A DNA stretch of 64,000 bases from JAMLIA01 sp039810005 (GTDB lineage: Bacteria > Chloroflexota > Chloroflexia > Thermomicrobiales > CFX8). The DNA is taken from assembly GCA_039810005.1 (NCBI GenBank), contig JBDHWD010000004.1:11246-75245 (forward strand), written 5' to 3'. The first letter of the stretch is position 1; every line of letters begins with the position of its first letter. The notes beneath the pieces are model-generated. The model did not search any database, was not told the DNA's origin, and saw only the letters and a list, made by a program, of their open reading frames with translations. Below, piece by piece: positions 59,779 through 64,000 of the stretch. Position numbers and translations under genes: made by a program.

Positions 59779-60786
59779 ATGGGTATCTGGAACGGCTACG
59801 TCGATTTCATTGAGTGGGCGCTGCGAGAGATTTCGACCTACACCGGCAGCGTTGGCCTGGCAATCATCGTCTTCACGATCTTCCTCAAGACCCTGATGCT
59901 GCCGCTGACGGTGAAGTCGATTCGCTCGACTGCCGCCATGCAGGAGCTGCAGCCGAAGATCAAGGAGCTGCAGAAGAAGCACTCCAAGGATCGGCAGAAG
60001 GTCACCGAAGAGACGATGAAGCTGTATCAGGAGTATCAGATCAACCCGGCTGCCGGGTGTTTCCCGATGCTCCTGCAGATCCCGATCTTCTTTGGTCTGT
60101 ATTTCGCCGTCCGACACATCTCTGATGACGGCGGCTCGTTCCTGTGGATCCCGAATCTCGGCGAAGCCGATCCATACTTCATCCTGCCGATTGCGGCCGG
60201 TGTCTTCCAGTTCATCCAGACGAAGATGATGCGGCCGCATAATGCGCCAAAGGCGAGCGACCCGCAGCAGCAGATGATGAACACGATGATGAACTTCATG
60301 CCGCTGATGGTCGTCTTCTTCGGGTGGACCTTCGCGGCAGGTGCTGTGCTCTACTGGGCCACACAGAGCGTCTATTCCGTTGTCCAGCAGTGGTTCATCA
60401 CTGGCTGGGGCTCGATGAAGAACTGGTTCCCGTGGCTCCCGGAGATGCAGGAGCATCGCCGACTTGGATATCGCAAGCCGGTCGAGCGCGTCGAGGTTGG
60501 CGAATACCAGCCCAAGGGATTCATGGGCATGATGCAGCGCCGCATGAAGGAGATGGAAGAGCGCCAGCGCGTGGCGGCTGAAGCCCGTGGCAAGCCGCAG
60601 GCACCTTCCAGCTCAGCGGGCTCATCCAGCTCATCATCGCGAAAGAAATCCAAGACTCAGCCTTCGGCGAACGAAGAGAGCGTGCCGAAGGTGAGCGGTG
60701 CAGCGCCGCCGGTTGATCCGACAGCGAGCCGGGTGATGACCGGACGCTCACGCTCATCGGCTCAAAACGATCGTTCTGGACGGTAG
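59779..60786 (+). CDS. yidC: Membrane protein insertase YidC
   Basis: A 335-residue Oxa1/YidC insertase of the short type without the large periplasmic domain of proteobacteria. Five hydrophobic segments: about residues 20-45, 93-113, 130-150, 170-200. Conserved: FTIFLKTLMLPLTVKS with the hydrophilic-groove residue, LQPKIKELQKKHSKDRQKV (cytoplasmic hairpin), NPAAGCFPMLLQIPIFFGLY and GWTFAAGAVLYWATQSVYSV. The C-terminal 90 residues are Ser/Lys-rich and disordered, like tails that contact the ribosome. No lipobox is present. It lies 144 bases after yidD and is followed by jag. Confidence 0.96.
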   Translation: MGIWNGYVDFIEWALREISTYTGSVGLAIIVFTIFLKTLMLPLTVKSIRSTAAMQELQPKIKELQKKHSKDRQKVTEETMKLYQEYQINPAAGCFPMLLQIPIFFGLYFAVRHISDDGGSFLWIPNLGEADPYFILPIAAGVFQFIQTKMMRPHNAPKASDPQQQMMNTMMNFMPLMVVFFGWTFAAGAVLYWATQSVYSVVQQWFITGWGSMKNWFPWLPEMQEHRRLGYRKPVERVEVGEYQPKGFMGMMQRRMKEMEERQRVAAEARGKPQAPSSSAGSSSSSSRKKSKTQPSANEESVPKVSGAAPPVDPTASRVMTGRSRSSAQNDRSGR

Positions 60787-60844
60787 GCCAGGCGAACCCG
60801 AGCCTCGGCACGTCGATACGCAACAACCACAGATGGGGGCGGAC

Positions 60845-61720
60845 ATGGATCGCATGCGCAGCGTTGAGATTCAGGCGCGCTCGGCAGACGAGGCAATTCG
60901 CCTTGCGCTCGAGCAACTGGGCACGACGCGCGACAAGGTCGATGTCCAGATCCTCGCCGAAACCGAGGATGACATTTACGGCGAGGGCGAAGTCCTCGTC
61001 CACGTCGAGCTGAAGGGCAATGTTGCCCTGCCGCGTGGCGATCGCCAGCAGCCACGCAACGCGGGCGGCGGAACGCGCGCGCGCCAGACTGACGGTCGGC
61101 CGCGCGATAGCCGTGCGCCGCGTCAGTACGCGCAAGGGCGACGCGGCGGCCGGGGTGGGGCGCCGGGTGCATCAACCAGCTCGTGGCGACCGCCGGCCAA
61201 TGCTCAACCACGCCAGCCATCGGCCGCGACTGACGAGGCAACGATAGAGGCCGAAGCACTCGCTAAACAGGTCGTCCGTGACCTGCTCGACCGCATGGGC
61301 GTGCATGCCGACGTTATGGCCGTCGACAATCCGTCCGTCATGCCAGTCGGCAGCGACGAGCCGCTGACAGTCTTCATTGACATCATGGGACGCGACCTGG
61401 GCATGCTGATCGGGCGACGCGGCGAAAACCTCGCCCACCTCCAGTACATGATCAATCTGCTGGTCAACAAGCAGAACGAGGACTGGATCCGCGTCATCGT
61501 CGACATTGAGGGCTATCGCACGCATCGTGAGGAATCGCTGATTGGCCTGGCCGAGCGGGTGGCGCGACAGGTTGCGCGTAACAATCGACCGATCTCGCTG
61601 GAGCCGATGCCGGCCAACGAGCGTCGGATCGTGCATATGACACTCAAAGAGCTGTCCGATGTGCGCACGGAATCGAGCGGCGAGGGTGAAAACCGCCGCG
61701 TCACCATCTTTCCGCGCTAG
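60845..61720 (+). CDS. jag: Jag/KhpB RNA-binding protein
   Basis: A 291-residue protein: an N-terminal Jag_N domain (MRSVEIQARSADEAIRLALEQL), an Arg/Gly-rich linker (about residues 65-120), a KH domain with GRDLGMLIGRRGENLAHLQYM and a C-terminal R3H domain (ESLIGLAERVARQVAR, PMPANERRIVHMTL). KhpB forms an RNA-chaperone complex with KhpA and is linked to cell-division control. ATG 60845 is chosen because GGGGG lies six bases upstream; ATGs at 60833 and 60854 are in frame. It follows yidC by 58 bases. Confidence 0.92.
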   Translation: MDRMRSVEIQARSADEAIRLALEQLGTTRDKVDVQILAETEDDIYGEGEVLVHVELKGNVALPRGDRQQPRNAGGGTRARQTDGRPRDSRAPRQYAQGRRGGRGGAPGASTSSWRPPANAQPRQPSAATDEATIEAEALAKQVVRDLLDRMGVHADVMAVDNPSVMPVGSDEPLTVFIDIMGRDLGMLIGRRGENLAHLQYMINLLVNKQNEDWIRVIVDIEGYRTHREESLIGLAERVARQVARNNRPISLEPMPANERRIVHMTLKELSDVRTESSGEGENRRVTIFPR

Positions 61721-61724
61721 CTGA

Positions 61725-62591
61725 ATGGCCAACCGCGTCCCCGATGTCGTGGTCATCGGGCATCTGACACTCGACCGCACACCAGACGGTGAGGTTCTGG
61801 GCGGCTCGGTGCTGTATTCAGCACTGACCGCTGCGCGTTACGGCGCGCGCACGGCGATCCTGACCCGCGCCAATCTCGACAGCCTGCCAGACGATCAGAA
61901 GGATGTGCTGGCTGAGATCTCGTCGGAAATCGAGATCATCGTCCAATCGAGCAAGACGACGACGACGTTCACCAACACCGATGTCGGCGGGCGGCGGCAG
62001 CAATCGCTGCATGCCTGGGCGGATGAGATTGATCTGAACGGCCTGCCACCGCTCTGGCGCAGCGCGGGCGTCATCCATCTCGCGCCGGTCGCGCAGGAGA
62101 TCGACCCACGACAGGTCAGCCGCCTTGCGCCGCGCGTTCTCGGCTGCACGCCGCAGGGCTGGATGCGCCTCTGGAACCGGCGCTCGTTTGGCCGGATCAC
62201 GCTGGAGCAGCTGCGGCTGCCGGCAGAGCTCGTCGCACGCGTCGATGTGCTGGTCGTCTCGCACGAGGAATCAGTTGCCGCGCGCGAGACGGTCGAAGCG
62301 GTCGGACAGCGCGGCCTTGCGGTCATCACACGCGGAGACCAGGGTGCGCGGGCGATCGACCGCGGACAGCGCCGCGACGTGCCGTTCTATCCGGCGCGAC
62401 CGGTCAACACCGTCGGCGCGGGCGATGTCTTCGCCGGTGGGCTGCTGGCAGCGCGAGGCGCGGGAGAGTCGGTCGCGGCCAGCCTGCGCTACGCCGCAGC
62501 GGCGGCGGCGCTGAAGGTTGGCGGTACCGGCGTAACCTCGGCTCCGTATCGCACTGACGTGCTTGCTCACATCGATCGAGATCGAGCCTAG
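61725..62591 (+). CDS. PfkB-family carbohydrate kinase
   Basis: A 288-residue ribokinase-like kinase. The N-terminal sheet begins DVVVIGHLTLDR with GGSVLYSALTAARYG, the substrate-binding GG region; the C-terminus has the ATP/anion hole motif NTVGAGDVFAGGLLAA with catalytic Asp. The lid is reduced. The substrate (sugar, nucleoside or other) is unknown. It starts four bases after the jag stop and is followed by mnmE after 18 bases, so it is likely co-transcribed with this RNA/secretion block, an unusual neighbour for a sugar kinase. Confidence 0.9.
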   Translation: MANRVPDVVVIGHLTLDRTPDGEVLGGSVLYSALTAARYGARTAILTRANLDSLPDDQKDVLAEISSEIEIIVQSSKTTTTFTNTDVGGRRQQSLHAWADEIDLNGLPPLWRSAGVIHLAPVAQEIDPRQVSRLAPRVLGCTPQGWMRLWNRRSFGRITLEQLRLPAELVARVDVLVVSHEESVAARETVEAVGQRGLAVITRGDQGARAIDRGQRRDVPFYPARPVNTVGAGDVFAGGLLAARGAGESVAASLRYAAAAAALKVGGTGVTSAPYRTDVLAHIDRDRA

Positions 62592-62609
62592 CCAAACCCT
62601 GAGGACAGC

Positions 62610-64000
62610 ATGTATCTGGATACCATCGCCGCGATTGCCACGCCCCAGGGCGAAGGGGGCATCGGCATCGTTCGCCTCTCCGGGCCGGATGCCGGCCAGA
62701 TCGCGGCCACGCTGTTTCGACGCGGCAAGCGCGGCGTGCGCATCACAGCCGACGACCTGCCGAGCCATACGCTCGTGTACGGCACCGTCGTCGATCCGCA
62801 GGACAACAGAACAATCGACGAGGTGATGATCGTTCGCATGGTCGCGCCACGCACGTACACGCGCGAAGAGGTCGTCGAGATCAGTTGTCACGGTGGCTAT
62901 CTGCCGGTGCGCCGTGTGCTCGATCTCTGTCTCGCGCACGGCGCGCGGCTGGCAACGGCAGGCGAGTTCACACTGCGTGCGTTCCTCAACGGGCGGATCG
63001 ACCTCAGCCAGGCCGAGGCGGTCGCGGGCGTGATCTCGGCGCGCACGTCGCGCTCGCTCGACCTGGCAGTCGCTGAGCTACGCGGGCAGCTGACCGAGCG
63101 CCTGCGACCGGCGCGCGACACGCTCGTCGAGACGCTCGCCTATCTCGACGCGGCGGCCGACTTCCCCGACGACGAAATCCCGGCCTTCGATCTGCCGCCA
63201 GCCCTCGATCAGGCAGACCGGCAGCTCGCAGACGTCATCGCCGCGGCTGGTGCGGGGCTACTCTATCGCGAGGGGGTGCAGATCGCGATCGTCGGACGTC
63301 CTAACGCGGGGAAGTCGAGCCTGCTCAATCGCCTGCTCGGCTCCGATCGTGCCATTGTGACCGACATCGCCGGGACAACGCGCGATGTGATCGCCGAAAC
63401 CGTCAACCTGCGCGGTATTCCTGCGACGCTGCTCGACACGGCCGGCATCGCCGAGACGGAAGACCTCATCGAGCAAATCGGGATCGACCGCTCACGCCAG
63501 GCACTGTCAGCCAGCGGCATTGCCCTGTTCGTTATCGACGGTTCGCGACCGGGCAACCCGGAGGATCGCGAGATCGCAGGACTGCTAGTCGACCGGCTCG
63601 ACGAAGGCGGCGTTGTCGTGGCGCTCAACAAGCGCGACCTGCCGCCTGAGATCGGCCACGATGAAACGCTGGCGGCACTGCCGGGTGCTCCGATCGTCGA
63701 AATCTCGACGCGCACCGGCGAGGGCATCGACGATCTGCTGGACGCGCTCCACAGTATCGCGACCGCGCAAGCCGGCAGCACCGGCGAGCCGGCGCTCGTC
63801 ACTGTGCGGCAGCTCGACGCGCTCCGCCGCGCCCACCAGCACGTCATCGCAGCCATCGAAGCCGGCCACGTCGGCGTCCCGCTCGACCTGCTGGCGATCG
63901 ACATCCGCGCCGCACTCCACGCCGTCGGCGAGATCACCGGCGAGGCAGTGGATGAGGCGGTGCTGGACGAGATTTTCAGCCGGTTCTGTATCGGGAAGTA
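62610..64000 (+). CDS. mnmE: tRNA modification GTPase MnmE (stop codon cut by right edge)
   Basis: 463 codons are present and the window ends on TA, so only the last base of the stop is missing. MnmE with MnmG forms 5-carboxymethylaminomethyluridine at the tRNA wobble position 34. The N-terminal folate-binding domain (DTIAAIATPQGEGGIGIVR, SCHGGY, RAFLNGRIDLSQAEAV), the G domain (GRPNAGKSSLLN, DIAGTTRDVI, DTAGI, NKRD) and the C-terminal FCIGK, a CxGK motif, are all intact. GAGGAC lies five bases before ATG 62610. Confidence 0.98.
   Translation, partial: MYLDTIAAIATPQGEGGIGIVRLSGPDAGQIAATLFRRGKRGVRITADDLPSHTLVYGTVVDPQDNRTIDEVMIVRMVAPRTYTREEVVEISCHGGYLPVRRVLDLCLAHGARLATAGEFTLRAFLNGRIDLSQAEAVAGVISARTSRSLDLAVAELRGQLTERLRPARDTLVETLAYLDAAADFPDDEIPAFDLPPALDQADRQLADVIAAAGAGLLYREGVQIAIVGRPNAGKSSLLNRLLGSDRAIVTDIAGTTRDVIAETVNLRGIPATLLDTAGIAETEDLIEQIGIDRSRQALSASGIALFVIDGSRPGNPEDREIAGLLVDRLDEGGVVVALNKRDLPPEIGHDETLAALPGAPIVEISTRTGEGIDDLLDALHSIATAQAGSTGEPALVTVRQLDALRRAHQHVIAAIEAGHVGVPLDLLAIDIRAALHAVGEITGEAVDEAVLDEIFSRFCIGK

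Overview
The window is G+C-rich, densely coded bacterial chromosome. Several traits point to the phylum Chloroflexota, most likely class Thermomicrobia (Sphaerobacter-like): a transaldolase-glucose-6-phosphate isomerase fusion next to opcA, a DUF3090 protein, Tat-type and C-rich lipoprotein signals with long Thr/Pro/Glu linkers, LGFP-like exported repeats, and the order rpmH-rnpA-yidD-yidC-jag-mnmE. This placement is an inference from gene content. I saw no rRNA, tRNA, CRISPR array, prophage, transposase or other sign of a large mobile element. The only repeat element is a 158-base nested palindrome at 3783-3940.

Layout. 1-3641 (minus): a YfhO-type membrane protein cut by the left edge, and a clan-A glycosidase lipoprotein. 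3999-7058 (minus): panB, panE and an M20 hydrolase, translationally coupled. 7192-10678: DUF3090, an SRPBCC protein, a gamma-glutamyltransferase-like protein and a 2-keto-4-pentenoate hydratase-like protein. 11056-16452 (plus): mutS-mutL and an M24 peptidase. 16653-20419 (plus): oligopeptide ABC transporter without ATPases. 20497-23661 (minus): sortilin-type beta-propeller. 23853-26449 (plus): Tat-exported amidase and a GNAT protein. 26438-35763 (minus): an oxidative pentose phosphate block, read in transcription order fur, FGGY sugar kinase, tal-pgi, gnd, zwf, opcA, pgl. 35904-39083: orphan response regulator, Cds1-like cysteine desulfhydrase, sigma-like protein, DUF309. 39253-48717: MFS exporter, a ureohydrolase whose metal-site motif resembles guanidine hydrolases, an exported RlpA/LGFP-like protein, two membrane proteins, a winged-helix regulator, an EamA transporter, a flavoprotein and an M28 peptidase. 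48842-55224 (minus): a duplicated-domain lipoprotein, hemW, and the MoxR-DUF58-DUF4129 cluster, divergent from a hybrid histidine kinase (55318-57417). 57456-64000: mgtC, trmH, then rpmH-rnpA-yidD-yidC-jag-pfkB-mnmE; the last gene lacks only the final base of its stop codon.

How the genes fit together. The pentose phosphate block turns glucose-6-phosphate into NADPH and pentoses, with OpcA as the dehydrogenase partner and a Fur-family regulator coupled to a gluconokinase-like protein at its head; a redox or metal link is plausible but unproven. The right end is the conserved ribosome, RNA-processing and membrane-insertion cluster usually near the replication origin, but dnaA is not adjacent here. 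No single locus is clearly a new system. The best candidates for follow-up are the GdmH-like ureohydrolase, the palindromic element, the two-membrane-helix protein with a helix-hairpin-helix-like tail, and the histidine kinase with two degenerate receiver domains that shares a very short promoter region with the MoxR cluster.
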